The position numbers and the translations under genes were made by a program. Source: Candidatus Xiphinematobacter sp. (lineage in GTDB: Bacteria > Verrucomicrobiota > Verrucomicrobiia > Chthoniobacterales > Xiphinematobacteraceae). From it: a DNA stretch of 64,000 nucleotides. The stretch lies in the NCBI GenBank assembly GCA_016766635.1, contig CP068473.1, positions 62,001 through 126,000 on the forward strand. Direction: 5' to 3'. The notes beneath the pieces are model-generated. The model saw only the letters and a list, made by a program, of their open reading frames with translations. It was not told the DNA's origin and made no database searches. Positions 18,611 through 27,651 of the stretch are shown piece after piece (position 1 is the first letter of the stretch; every line of letters starts with the position of its first letter).

Positions 18611-19651
18611 ATGGTTACTCAATTAGGGCGCTTTGAAATGCCCAAGAGCCTCGTCCGAGACGAGGCGACAGCAACTGACACCTACTGCAAGTTCATTGCA
18701 GAACCCTTTGAAGCTGGATACGGGCACACGGTTGGTAACTCGCTACGCCGGGTGCTGCTCTCTTCACTAGAGGGTGCTGCCATCACCTCTATCAAAATCC
18801 AAGGAGTGCTGCACGAGTTTACCACTCTGCCAGGAGTGGTGGAGGATGTAGTGGACATCATCCTCAATCTAAAGAAAATCAAATTCAGAGTCTATGACTG
18901 TGAAGTTCGCACCTTAGTCATCTCTGTAAATAAGGAGGGGCCGGTTACTGCGGCGGATATCCAGCCTCATCAACAGTGTGAAGTCCTCAATCCCAAACAG
19001 CACATTTGCACCCTTGATGCAAAACAGAATTTTGAGGCAGAGTTGGAAGTCCACCTTGGAAGGGGATTTGCAACTTGGGACGAGAATAAACGGAAAGATC
19101 AGCCTATTGGCGTTATCGCCATCGACTCGGTCTTTTCCCCGGTAGTTCGTGTTCGGTACACAGTGGAGAATACCCGAGTTGGACAGCGCACGGACTACGA
19201 TAAACTGATCCTCGAGGTTTGGACCGACGGACGCCTAACTCCCAGCGAGTCTCTGCTGCACGCCTCAGCCATTCTTCGCCACCACCTCGATGTCTTCGTC
19301 AACTACGATGACAGTCAAGTTGTGTTCGATGAAACACCACAGGAATTAAGCCAGGAAGGCACACGTGTGAAAAAACTGCTCAACATGAGTGTCAACGAGA
19401 TTGAGCTCTCTGTGCGCGCAGCCAACTGCCTCAACAACGCCAACATTACCACCGTGGGCCAGCTAGCTATGAAGTCCGAGGCCGAGATGCTCAAATATCG
19501 CAACTTTGGAAAAAAATCTCTCAATGAAATTAAGGACAAGCTTTCTCATCTTGGTCTGAGTTTAGGGATGAAATTTGAGGCAGGACTTGTTGAGTCTCTC
19601 AGAGAAGGGAAGTCCGATTTGGAGAAGAAGGATCTAGCTGCTGCCACGTAG
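18611..19651 (+). CDS. rpoA: DNA-directed RNA polymerase subunit alpha
   Basis: The N-terminal dimerisation domain shows EPFEAGYGHTVGNSLRRVLL and the strand LPGVVEDVVDIILNLK. The C-terminal domain contains ELSVRAANCLNNANI then GKKSLNEIKDKLSHLGL, the DNA- and activator-binding helices. The length is 346 residues. The ATG at 18611 is preferred over an internal ATG at 18641 because LGRFEMPK precedes the conserved core in relatives. rplQ follows after 10 nt, the usual pair. The ribosomal genes rpsM-rpsK-rpsD that normally precede rpoA are absent; aconitase lies upstream instead. Confidence 0.96.
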   Translation: MVTQLGRFEMPKSLVRDEATATDTYCKFIAEPFEAGYGHTVGNSLRRVLLSSLEGAAITSIKIQGVLHEFTTLPGVVEDVVDIILNLKKIKFRVYDCEVRTLVISVNKEGPVTAADIQPHQQCEVLNPKQHICTLDAKQNFEAELEVHLGRGFATWDENKRKDQPIGVIAIDSVFSPVVRVRYTVENTRVGQRTDYDKLILEVWTDGRLTPSESLLHASAILRHHLDVFVNYDDSQVVFDETPQELSQEGTRVKKLLNMSVNEIELSVRAANCLNNANITTVGQLAMKSEAEMLKYRNFGKKSLNEIKDKLSHLGLSLGMKFEAGLVESLREGKSDLEKKDLAAAT

Positions 19652-19661
19652 AATTATTTCC

Positions 19662-20051
19662 ATGCGACATAGAAAAAAGACTGCCAAATTGGGGCGTACC
19701 GCCGCGCATCGTGATGCTCTGTTAGCTAATCAGGTGTGCGACCTAATTCAGTATCAACGGGTTAAGACGACTCTTGCTAAAGCCAAGGCAATTCGCCCCA
19801 TTGCAGAAAGGATGCTGACCCTTGGGAAACGAGCAAGCCTTGCAGCACGCCGTCAGGCGGTAAGTTGTCTTGTGCAACGAGGCGCCGTAAAAAAGCTCTT
19901 TGAAGAACTCGCTCCACGTGCTATGGACCGTAGCGGTGGATATACGCGAATCGTGAGACTAGGACCCCGTGCAAGCGACGCCTCTCCGATGGCCTACATT
20001 GAATGGGTGGACACTCCCTACGAAGGGGAGAAGCCTGTTCCCACAGGATAG
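19662..20051 (+). CDS. rplQ: 50S ribosomal protein L17
   Basis: L17 is a large-subunit protein near the exit tunnel. The signature MRHRKKTAKLGRTAAHRDAL at the N-terminus and QRVKTTLAKAKAIRPIAERM are diagnostic, followed by GGYTRIVRLGPRASDASPM. The length is 129 residues. It follows rpoA as in most bacteria and ends this short transcription unit. Confidence 0.95.
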   Translation: MRHRKKTAKLGRTAAHRDALLANQVCDLIQYQRVKTTLAKAKAIRPIAERMLTLGKRASLAARRQAVSCLVQRGAVKKLFEELAPRAMDRSGGYTRIVRLGPRASDASPMAYIEWVDTPYEGEKPVPTG

Positions 20052-20191
20052 TAGAGGCTTCACTAATGTGATTCCTCTCTTCCCATTTCTAATATGGAAG
20101 ACTGTTTTAAGGACGGGGGCGGATCTTTCTTTATGTATTCCTCTCTGGACAGACCTCTATGGGAAAAGTGGTGGTAAGATAACAAAACTAG

Positions 20192-20395
20192 CGCGGCGGG
20201 ATAGACTTTCGCCTTGGCTACTCTTTTGTGGACGTGGACCGTCTGACATCACTTTTTGTCATTCCGCGCTCAGAAGAAGATCAACCCGTCAAACCAGACT
20301 GGGATCCCAACGCACGACTCGCTGGATTTTGCCAACCGGTTTTCTGCTGCGAGGCACCTTGTGGGCTTTTCTTCATCGCTTGTGTTGCCAGATAA
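20192..20395 (+). pseudogene. Possible decayed reading frame between rplQ and gmhA
   Basis: A 67-codon stretch is open here from just after a TAG at 20189 to a TAA at 20393. It contains the coding-like peptide DFRLGYSFVDVDRLTSLFV and then IPRSEEDQPVKPDWDP. It has no start codon, and the same frame upstream is interrupted by stops. I do not recognise the family. It may be the remains of a gene lost from the spacer; chance is not excluded. The rest of the 363-bp rplQ-gmhA spacer (20052-20414) shows nothing. Confidence 0.25.
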
Positions 20396-20414
20396 GATTG
20401 GGTTTAGTTCTCGC

Positions 20415-21008
20415 ATGAACGAAACGCCCTTTCTCTGTCTCTTCCAAAAAAAAGTTGACCTGCATCAATTAGTTTTGAATGCCTTGGTGAGGGATTGTAG
20501 TCTCCAATTGGAGCGGATTGCGGAAATTTGGGTGGAGAGTTTGATTGGTGGGAGGCGTATCTTATTTGCTGGAAATGGGGGGAGCGCAGCGGAAGCCCAG
20601 CACTTAGCAGCTGAGCTTGTGGTGCATTTTTGCAAGAACCGACAAGCCCTACCCGGGCTAGCACTTACCACCGACACTAGCGTGCTAACGGCCTGTTCGA
20701 ACGACCTCGGATTTGAAAATGTTTTTGCTCGTCAAGTTGAGGCCTTTGGCCAGCCAGGAGACGTTCTAATGGTAATATCTACCTCTGGCAGAAGCCGCAA
20801 TATAATAAAGGCGGCAAAAATGGCACGCCTGAAGGGACTGAAAGTAACCGTATTTTGTGGGAGGCGATCCTGCTGCTTGTCAGAGTTTGCTGATGCCATC
20901 TTGGCCGCGCCTTCAGACAAAGTATCTTTCATCCAAGAATGTCACATGATTTGTGGTCATATACTTTGTGAATGGGTGGAACGGAAATGTTGTTTTTTAT
21001 GTCCTTAA
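20415..21008 (+). CDS. gmhA: Phosphoheptose isomerase (SIS domain)
   Basis: GmhA converts sedoheptulose 7-phosphate to D-glycero-D-manno-heptose 7-phosphate, the first step of LPS-core heptose synthesis. The SIS fold shows GGRRILFAGNGGSAAEAQH, AELVVHF, LTACSNDLGFENVFARQ, MVISTSGRSRNIIKA and FIQECHMICGHILCE. The ATG at 20415 yields 197 residues, the family length; the frame is open upstream to 20256 but that part is unlike GmhA. It fits the GT9 heptosyltransferase-like gene at 34-35 kb. The last residues (RKCCFLCP) are unusually cysteine rich. Confidence 0.88.
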   Translation: MNETPFLCLFQKKVDLHQLVLNALVRDCSLQLERIAEIWVESLIGGRRILFAGNGGSAAEAQHLAAELVVHFCKNRQALPGLALTTDTSVLTACSNDLGFENVFARQVEAFGQPGDVLMVISTSGRSRNIIKAAKMARLKGLKVTVFCGRRSCCLSEFADAILAAPSDKVSFIQECHMICGHILCEWVERKCCFLCP

Positions 21009-22605
21009 ACCACTCGTGCCATTCTTACATAGCGAGGAGATGCCGTCTCCCATGGAATTTTGTGCTAATTTGGCATTGTTTGGCATAGCCTGCTTGTGGA
21101 GAGTCTATTGGCCCTTTTTTCCCTTGCTAGACTTACAACTCCAAATCTTTGTAAGGTGCTTTATTCCATTACGAGTTTCATTAGCGAGGACTGAAAGAGA
21201 GAGCCTTTATTTCAATACAACTGGGGAAACGCTGATACCCCGTTCCCCCATGACATGGGAGGCCCTTTTCGGCCTGTACCCCCTCTTCTTGCCGTTGTGA
21301 AGAAAAATCGGTCCATAAGAAGAGGCATCCGATTGTTGTGGTGAATTCTTCCACCGGTGGTGGAATGCAGGTGCGTGGGCATTTTCTAATTTTTCTATGG
21401 GGTTGAGACAGCGATGATCCTTATTGAGGCGCCATTGAATTTCCTGGTGGGGGATAAGTGCACACTTCCGACACGTGGTAGATTTCCCTCATTGGGGTGG
21501 TCGGTCCGCTGTATCTCCTCTCCTAAAAGCTTTGTATCAAGCTACTTAAAGCTTCCACCTTGTGGGATATCAAGTCGTACCGGTCCAGTTTTGCCTTAGG
21601 CAGCTTGCCCAATAAGCTAGAGCTGGACTAATAAACAGAGTTACATACTGTATGTAAAGAACGAAGAAGGCACTCATGTGTAGCCCACGCTAAACTAGCG
21701 GATCACGCCAATTTTTTTGGCCAGTACCTTGCTTAAGTTACCTACAAGAGTGCCTTGCTCCACTGCGCCCCTTCGGCCACGCCTCCCAGAGTGGCCCGGC
21801 ATCCGTATTATGAAGGCCGCGCCTTACAACCTGCAGCTCTTTTGTTTGAAAATATCGGATCACACTTTCTAGTAATCTTTTTGCTGCCACAGTAATTCGT
21901 AGCGGCACGGACAAGATACACGCGGGATTGCCCCGCTGCTATTAACCTTCCTGTCACCTTTCTAGTAACCTAGTGGACAAACCGAAGAGGACATTGGTAA
22001 ATTGCTATGGCTCTCCTTCTTGCCTCCTTTCTATAGTGTGCTCTTTGTTTTTTCTTGCACCGTGTGTGTCTTGCCTCCTGCCACGTCGCCCACTCGGAAC
22101 GGATTCCTTCCGGCTTGAGATCCCTATTCTTTTGTCGCCTCCTGCGTATTCAAGCCGTTGTTGTACCTGAATTAAGGAAGGTGTCCAACCACGGTGTACA
22201 CGTGCACAATCAAATATGGGGGAATAGGAGCCATCTTAGCACATACGGATTACTCTTCTGCAGGTACAAAAAAGCAGTTGGAAAAGTTGCCAGTCCAGGA
22301 GGGGCCTAGACAATTTAGCTATGATGTCGGGGGATCTAAAGGAGGTGCCCAGCCTATCTATAATCGGTAATTGCTCTTGCCTTTAAAGAAAGTTGTCGAA
22401 GGCTAATTAACCCGGAGCTAGTTAGAAGCAAAGCCCTGTAGGGGAGAGTGGATATCGTTTTGTCAGGTGGTTCAAAGCTGCCTTTCCCAAAGGGAAAAGC
22501 GGAGCAGTGTAAGCCGCAAAACTATACTGAGAATTTTTATTCTAAAACTAGTAAACTTTACTCGAGAATTTACTCCTTTTTCATATCATCCCGTTTGTTT
22601 TTACC
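21009..22605. other. 1.6-kb block without a recognised gene upstream of leuA
   Basis: This is the longest empty stretch in the window. Short open frames (for example 20953-21300 and 22055-22309) lack family features and good starts. Structures seen are a 17-nt palindrome at 21641-21657, a 9-bp inverted repeat (AAGGCACTC 21667-21675, GAGTGCCTT 21748-21756) and a small hairpin GCCAA-TTTTT-TTGGC near 21708. It could be a graveyard of lost genes, contain an uncharacterised RNA, or hold a long leuA leader. I see no T-box sequence. Confidence 0.5.
21641..21657. promoter_or_regulatory. Perfect 17-nt palindrome, operator-like
   Basis: TTACATAC and GTATGTAA flank a single central T. Such odd-length perfect dyads are typical of dimeric regulator sites. 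No gene start lies within 200 nt, so any role is unproven. Confidence 0.3.
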
Positions 22606-24267
22606 ATGCTAGAAAATCCCTCCAAAAAGTACGTTCGCTTTCATCCCGTCACCCTTCAAGATCGTACCTGGCCGGATAGACTTTTAGATCACCCTCCGAT
22701 ATGGTGCAGCGTGGATTTAAGGGATGGGAATCAGTCTCTGGCAGTTCCGATGAGCATAGAACAAAAACTGGATCTGTTTCAGACGTTATCGCAGTGCGGC
22801 TTTAAGGAGATTGAGATTGGGTTTCCGGCAGCGTCCAACACCGAGTATAGTTTTAACCGGCGGCTGATAGAAGAACATCGGATCCCCAGCGACGTCACAG
22901 TGCAGGTTTTGGTCCAAGCAAGAGAAGACTTAATTGAAAGGACTGTGCAATCCCTTGAGGGGGCAAAACGTGTTATCATCCACCTCTATAACTCGATTTC
23001 TCCGGCTCAGCGACGCGCTGTTTTTGGCATGGATAAGCCTCAAATACTAGAGCTGGCTGTACGGGGTACCCGATGGATCAAGGAATATACGGCCGCTCTT
23101 TTAAAAGAAACGGAAGTAATTCTTCAATATTCTCCAGAAAGTTTTTCCTGTGCTGAAGTAGACTTTGCCCGAGATATATGCGAGGCAGTAATGGTAGAGT
23201 GGGGGGCTCTTCCTCGGCGAAAGATAATTCTCAATCTGCCCGCTACGATGGAAGTGGCAATGCCTAATGTCTTTGCCGACCAAGTCGAATGGTTCTGCAG
23301 AAATTTGGAGCATAGGGAATCCGCGATCATCAGCGTGCATACTCACAATGATCGTGGTACTGGGATTGCGGCTGCAGAACTTGCCTTACTGGCAGGGGCA
23401 GACCGCGTAGAAGGCACTCTTTTTGGAAATGGAGAGCGCACTGGAAATTTAGACATAGTTACTGTTTCCTTTAATCTCTACATGCACGGCATCCATCCTG
23501 GGTTGGATCTAAGCCACTTCAATGAAGTAGTTGAATCCTACGTCCGTTGTACAGGCATGCCTATCCCAGTACGTCACCCCTACGCTGGTGAGTTAGTTTT
23601 TACTGCGTTTAGTGGTTCACACCAGGACGCCATTAAAAAAGGACTAGCGGAGTGGGAAAAAGGGGAGCGGAGTACTTGGGACGTCCCCTACTTGACAATT
23701 GACCCCAGGGACATCGGTAGGGAGTACCGCGAAGTAATCCGAGTAAATAGTCAAAGCGGAAAAGGAGGAGTGGCCTTTTTACTAGAGAATGAGTGTGGTA
23801 TCGAACTACCAAAGGAGATGCAAAGGGAATTTGGCCCAATTGCCAATGACGAGATAGATCGTCTTGGACGCGAGGTAAGCTCTATGGAACTGCGTGCAAT
23901 TTTTTGTCGTGAGTACGTAAACCTTGACACACCATGGAAGTTAAAACGGTTTCAGGTAAAGGAAGACGCGAAAGGACTTTTTCAATGCCAGGCCGCAGTT
24001 CTCCATAACGGAAAGGTTATTTGCTTGGGGGGAAAAGCAAATGGCCCAATTGCTGCATTTGTCGACGCCATTAGAGGAGCAAGGGTACCCCATTTCGAAG
24101 TTGCCTACTATAGAGAGCACGCTTTGGGGTTCGGTTCAGGGGCGAGTGCCATTGCATACGTCCAACTGATCTTTGGGAAGAAATATATTTGGGGGGCCGG
24201 GATAGACACTAACATTGAACTAGCCTCTATACAAGCAGTGGTTAGTGCATTAAACCGTCTGACCTAA
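22606..24267 (+). CDS. leuA: 2-isopropylmalate synthase (long form)
   Basis: LeuA condenses acetyl-CoA with 2-oxoisovalerate, the committed step of leucine synthesis. The catalytic barrel begins WCSVDLRDGNQSL, with the metal site completed by SVHTHNDRGTGIAAAE and GTLFGNGERTGNLDIV. The C-terminal half includes the LeuA dimer regulatory domain (residues ~430-550, with GSGASAIAYVQLIFG). The 553-residue length and the order of motifs fit the longer LeuA class known from Actinobacteria. It stands alone; leuB and leuCD are not in the window. Retention in a shrinking genome suggests leucine supply matters, possibly to a host (inference). Confidence 0.93.
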   Translation: MLENPSKKYVRFHPVTLQDRTWPDRLLDHPPIWCSVDLRDGNQSLAVPMSIEQKLDLFQTLSQCGFKEIEIGFPAASNTEYSFNRRLIEEHRIPSDVTVQVLVQAREDLIERTVQSLEGAKRVIIHLYNSISPAQRRAVFGMDKPQILELAVRGTRWIKEYTAALLKETEVILQYSPESFSCAEVDFARDICEAVMVEWGALPRRKIILNLPATMEVAMPNVFADQVEWFCRNLEHRESAIISVHTHNDRGTGIAAAELALLAGADRVEGTLFGNGERTGNLDIVTVSFNLYMHGIHPGLDLSHFNEVVESYVRCTGMPIPVRHPYAGELVFTAFSGSHQDAIKKGLAEWEKGERSTWDVPYLTIDPRDIGREYREVIRVNSQSGKGGVAFLLENECGIELPKEMQREFGPIANDEIDRLGREVSSMELRAIFCREYVNLDTPWKLKRFQVKEDAKGLFQCQAAVLHNGKVICLGGKANGPIAAFVDAIRGARVPHFEVAYYREHALGFGSGASAIAYVQLIFGKKYIWGAGIDTNIELASIQAVVSALNRLT

Positions 24268-24548
24268 CTTGAAATGTCCCGTGTACTGTGTGTAATCGTT
24301 CATAAGCGATCGTTGAATTAGAAGGGGGCTGTGGGGGAAATCTCGGTTGTTTCGCAAGAGGGCCAAACATGCCGTGTTAGTGATCGGCGTGTCCCAAGCC
24401 CGCGCTTTTTTATGGGAGAAAGACTTGCTCATGATCACGTTGTACAAGCTCCCGCCGAATCAACCGATGAGAAAATGGGGGGTATCGAGTCAGCAAAGTT
24501 GATGGAGAGCTTGCGGAAAGGTATAGGTTAACCCTACTAAGTTGCCCG

Positions 24549-25784
24549 TTGTATTGTTGGTTAGGCCTAGCCGTCTTGTTTTTTGTGAAACGTGCATTCC
24601 TTGAAAAATTGTTGGGTCGGATTCCGCGCATTTCTCCAGGGGAAGTACAAGTCTATTTGGAGGGTTTGGCTCGGGAAAAGGGATTTTTAGAAACTATTTT
24701 TAATGCAATCCTAGAGGGCGTTATTGTTACTGATGTTCAAGGAAAAGTTCTTTATCTCAACCGCTCAGCATGCACATTTTTTGGAATTCAAGAAGAGGCT
24801 AGTTTAGGGACCGCTATTGGGAAAATTATGCACGGTCTTGATCTAGAGGCAGTATCTGGTGCTACAACTACTATAAGTGGGGACCTAGAAGTCTGTTACC
24901 CGCAGCATCGGTTTCTAAATTTTTATGTGGTACCGTTGATGGGCGAGATAAATACGGAAAGAGAAAGGCAGTTGGAAGGACAGGGAATTATTTTAAGAGA
25001 CATTACGGAAACACGTCGTATGACTCAGGCTACAATTGAATCTGAACGTTCTTCTGCCATGACCCTCTTAGCAGCTGGTATCGCCCATGAAATAGGCAAT
25101 CCTCTCAATTCCCTGGACATTCATCTTCAGCTCATGAAGCGCCGCATGAAGAAGTTGCCGAAGCGCCTCCGTACGGAGCTGGAGAAGTCCATTGGCGTGG
25201 CTCGGTATGAGGTCGCCCGTTTAGACCAAATCACCACTCAATTTCTTCGAGCTATCCGCCCACAACCCCTTAAGTTGGACTTGGAAAACCTAAATTGCCT
25301 GGTGCAAGAATCTGTTGCCTTCCTTCAGGTAGAAATTTCTAACCGTGACATCCAGGTAGAATTCGAACTAGAAGGTTCACTGCCAAAGTTACGCGTAGAC
25401 CGCGATCAGCTCAAGCAGGCCTTCTATAACATCATTCGTAATGCATTTCAAGCCATGAAGACGGGCGGTATTTTACGGATAAAAACTGGAGCAAACGTGT
25501 CCTATGCCTTCGTCACTTTTTCTGATACAGGACCAGGAATTTCGGTGGAGAATATGTCGCGTGTCTTTGCCCCATACTTTACCACCAGAGAATCAGGATC
25601 TGGATTGGGACTCATGGTTGTTAGGCGCATACTTCAGGCACATGGAGGGGAAGTAGGCATTGAAAGTATCGAGGGGAAGGGAGTGAGCGTCATTTTGCGA
25701 TTGCCTTGCGCCGACCAGCAGGTACGCCTCCTCAATTTGGGTGCGCCTCTGATTGAGGCTAAGGAAGGATGCATAAAAAAATAA
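24549..25784 (+). CDS. PAS-domain sensor histidine kinase (orphan)
   Basis: This 411-residue protein has a short hydrophobic N-terminus (WLGLAVLFFVKR), a PAS domain (residues ~50-150, AILEGVIVTDVQGKVLYLN), then a HisKA dimerisation helix with the phospho-acceptor His180 in GIAHEIGNPLNSLDIH. A HATPase domain follows, with NIIRNAFQAM (N box), FSDTGPGIS (G1) and SGSGLGLMVV (G2). The arrangement resembles NtrB-type kinases. No response regulator is adjacent, so its partner is unknown. The start is uncertain: TTG at 24549 is used and GTG at 24585 is an alternative. It is convergent with pckG. Confidence 0.85.
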   Translation: MYCWLGLAVLFFVKRAFLEKLLGRIPRISPGEVQVYLEGLAREKGFLETIFNAILEGVIVTDVQGKVLYLNRSACTFFGIQEEASLGTAIGKIMHGLDLEAVSGATTTISGDLEVCYPQHRFLNFYVVPLMGEINTERERQLEGQGIILRDITETRRMTQATIESERSSAMTLLAAGIAHEIGNPLNSLDIHLQLMKRRMKKLPKRLRTELEKSIGVARYEVARLDQITTQFLRAIRPQPLKLDLENLNCLVQESVAFLQVEISNRDIQVEFELEGSLPKLRVDRDQLKQAFYNIIRNAFQAMKTGGILRIKTGANVSYAFVTFSDTGPGISVENMSRVFAPYFTTRESGSGLGLMVVRRILQAHGGEVGIESIEGKGVSVILRLPCADQQVRLLNLGAPLIEAKEGCIKK

Positions 25785-25852
25785 GTGCAATGTAGTTAGA
25801 ATAACCTTACTAGTCGATGGTTGTAGTAAAGGGAGAAGGCGACTTGGCCCAA

Positions 25853-25881
25853 GCTAGGTATATAATACATTATAGCCTAGC
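25853..25881. terminator. Interrupted stem-loop between the kinase and pckG
   Basis: GCTAGG (25853-25858) pairs with CCTAGC (25876-25881), and inside it TATAAT (25861-25866) pairs with ATTATA (25869-25874). It overlaps the pckG stop in a convergent spacer. A shared bidirectional terminator is plausible, although no clear U-tract follows on either strand. Confidence 0.35.
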
Positions 25882-27651
25882 GATTAGCAGCTCACGCTGA
25901 TAGATAAGTTCCTTTGGAAGAGTAGAGTAGATCTTCATGAAGAGCTCACCCTGTAAGGCTAGTTCATGAAACCACTCTTCTGGATCAATTTTCATCAGTT
26001 GATCAAACCTTTCTGGAGTAATTTCCGACAGCCCAGACCAGTCCAGATCTTGGTAACCTGGGATCCAGCCGATTGGACTTTCCGAGGCTCCTGTAGAGTG
26101 CTTACAACGTCCTATGATCCACTTAAGCACACGCATGTTTTCACTATATCCAGGCCAGAGATAGTTGCCGGTATCGTCTTTTCGGAATAAGTTCACGTGA
26201 AAGATCCTTGGAGGAATGGCAATGTAACGGCCTATGTTAAGCCAGTGCTGAAGGTAACTACCCATATTGTAGCCACAAAAGGGCAGCATGGCCATAGGGT
26301 CACGGCGCACCTGGCCCGTTTCTCCAGAGGCAGCGGCCGTAATTTCCGAGCTTACAGTGGCACCAATGTATACGCCATGAATCCAATTAAATGCCTCGAA
26401 GACCAGAGGTATTGTAGTGGCACGACGACCACCAAAAATGATGGCGTCGATGGGGACCCCTTGGGGATTATCCACTTCTCCTGCCAGCATCGGATTATTG
26501 CACATCGGAGCTGTAAAACGGCCGTTAGGATGCGCTGCTTTTTTTTCACTTTTTGGATCCCAAGGGTTTCCTTGCCAATCAAGTAGATTGTCTGGAGGGC
26601 AACCATCCTTGCCTTCCCACCAGACATCTCCATCCAATGTAACAGCTACATTAGTGAAGAGAGTGTCTTTTTCTATACAACGCATAGCGTTTGGATTAGA
26701 TTGCCTGCTCGTTCCTGGTATAATCCCGAAGTAGCCCGTCTCGGGGTTAATAGCATAGAGGCGGCCGTCGGGGCCTGGCCGCATCCAGGCGATGTCGTCA
26801 CCAATAGTAGTGACCGTCCATCCCTGCAAAGCCCTCGGGGGGATCATCATGGCAAAATTGGTTTTTCCACAAGCAGATGGAAAGGCGGCGGCTACATAAA
26901 ACTTTTCTCCGGATGGACTCTCTACACAGAGGAGAAGCATGTGTTCAGCTAGCCAGCCCTGCTTTTTCCCAAGTACAGAACCGATACGCAGAGCCAGGCA
27001 TTTTTTTCCAAGGAGTGCATTTCCACCATAGCCAGAGCCGACAGAAATAATTGTATTGTCTGCAGGAAAGTGGCAGATGAAGCGCTGGTCCAGGCTACAA
27101 TCCAGTAAAGAATGGATGCCACGATTAAAATCCTCCTCGTGAAATAGCTGTTGGTAAGCAATTACTCCTACACGAGTCATAATACGCATGTTGAGCACAA
27201 CGTAGATAGAGTCGGTCAACTCAATGCCAACTTTACTCAATGCAGACTGAGGGGGGCCCATGAGGTAGGGAATGACGAAAAGGGTGCGGCCTCGCATACT
27301 ACCTCGAAGCATCTCGTAAAGTTTTTGATACATTTCCTTCGGCTCTATCCAGTTATTTGTCGGACCAGCTTCCTCTCTGTTCTCGGTACAGATAAAAGTG
27401 TGCTGCTCGGCACGTGCAACATCGTTTGGATGGGAGCGGTGATAATAACAGCCAGGCCATTTTTTTTGGTTTAGAGGATGGAGGACACCTCCTTGTACTG
27501 CCTGGCCAAGTAGGTAATTCTTTTCCCCTTCAGTTCCATCGCACCAAAAGATCATGTCTGGCTTAGTAAGCGAAGCAACTTTCTTAACCCATTCTAGAAT
27601 AGCAGCATGGGTAGGTTGTGTGCTTCCAAAGTGTGTGCTGATAGATGTCAT
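25870..27651 (-). CDS. pckG: Phosphoenolpyruvate carboxykinase (GTP)
   Basis: The enzyme interconverts oxaloacetate and phosphoenolpyruvate using GTP, linking the TCA cycle with gluconeogenesis. The P-loop-like PEPCK kinase-1 motif reads FPSACGKTNFAMM, kinase-2 is TTIGDDIAWM, and the N-terminal half holds FVIPYLMGPP and TVGSGYGGNALLGKKC-like sequence (SVGSGYGGNALLGKK). Near the C-terminus NWIHGVYIGATVSSE and YNMGSYLQHWL are family marks. The ATG at 27651 gives 593 residues; a GTG at 27699 would add 16. With gap, pgk and tpiA also present, the genome can move carbon from C4 acids up to triose phosphates. Confidence 0.95.
   Translation of the reverse strand: MTSISTHFGSTQPTHAAILEWVKKVASLTKPDMIFWCDGTEGEKNYLLGQAVQGGVLHPLNQKKWPGCYYHRSHPNDVARAEQHTFICTENREEAGPTNNWIEPKEMYQKLYEMLRGSMRGRTLFVIPYLMGPPQSALSKVGIELTDSIYVVLNMRIMTRVGVIAYQQLFHEEDFNRGIHSLLDCSLDQRFICHFPADNTIISVGSGYGGNALLGKKCLALRIGSVLGKKQGWLAEHMLLLCVESPSGEKFYVAAAFPSACGKTNFAMMIPPRALQGWTVTTIGDDIAWMRPGPDGRLYAINPETGYFGIIPGTSRQSNPNAMRCIEKDTLFTNVAVTLDGDVWWEGKDGCPPDNLLDWQGNPWDPKSEKKAAHPNGRFTAPMCNNPMLAGEVDNPQGVPIDAIIFGGRRATTIPLVFEAFNWIHGVYIGATVSSEITAAASGETGQVRRDPMAMLPFCGYNMGSYLQHWLNIGRYIAIPPRIFHVNLFRKDDTGNYLWPGYSENMRVLKWIIGRCKHSTGASESPIGWIPGYQDLDWSGLSEITPERFDQLMKIDPEEWFHELALQGELFMKIYSTLPKELIYQRELLIARL

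Noticed and set aside
22300-22605. T-box or leucine-peptide attenuator upstream of leuA
   Set aside because: No T-box consensus, no run of Leu codons and no terminator with a U-run were seen.
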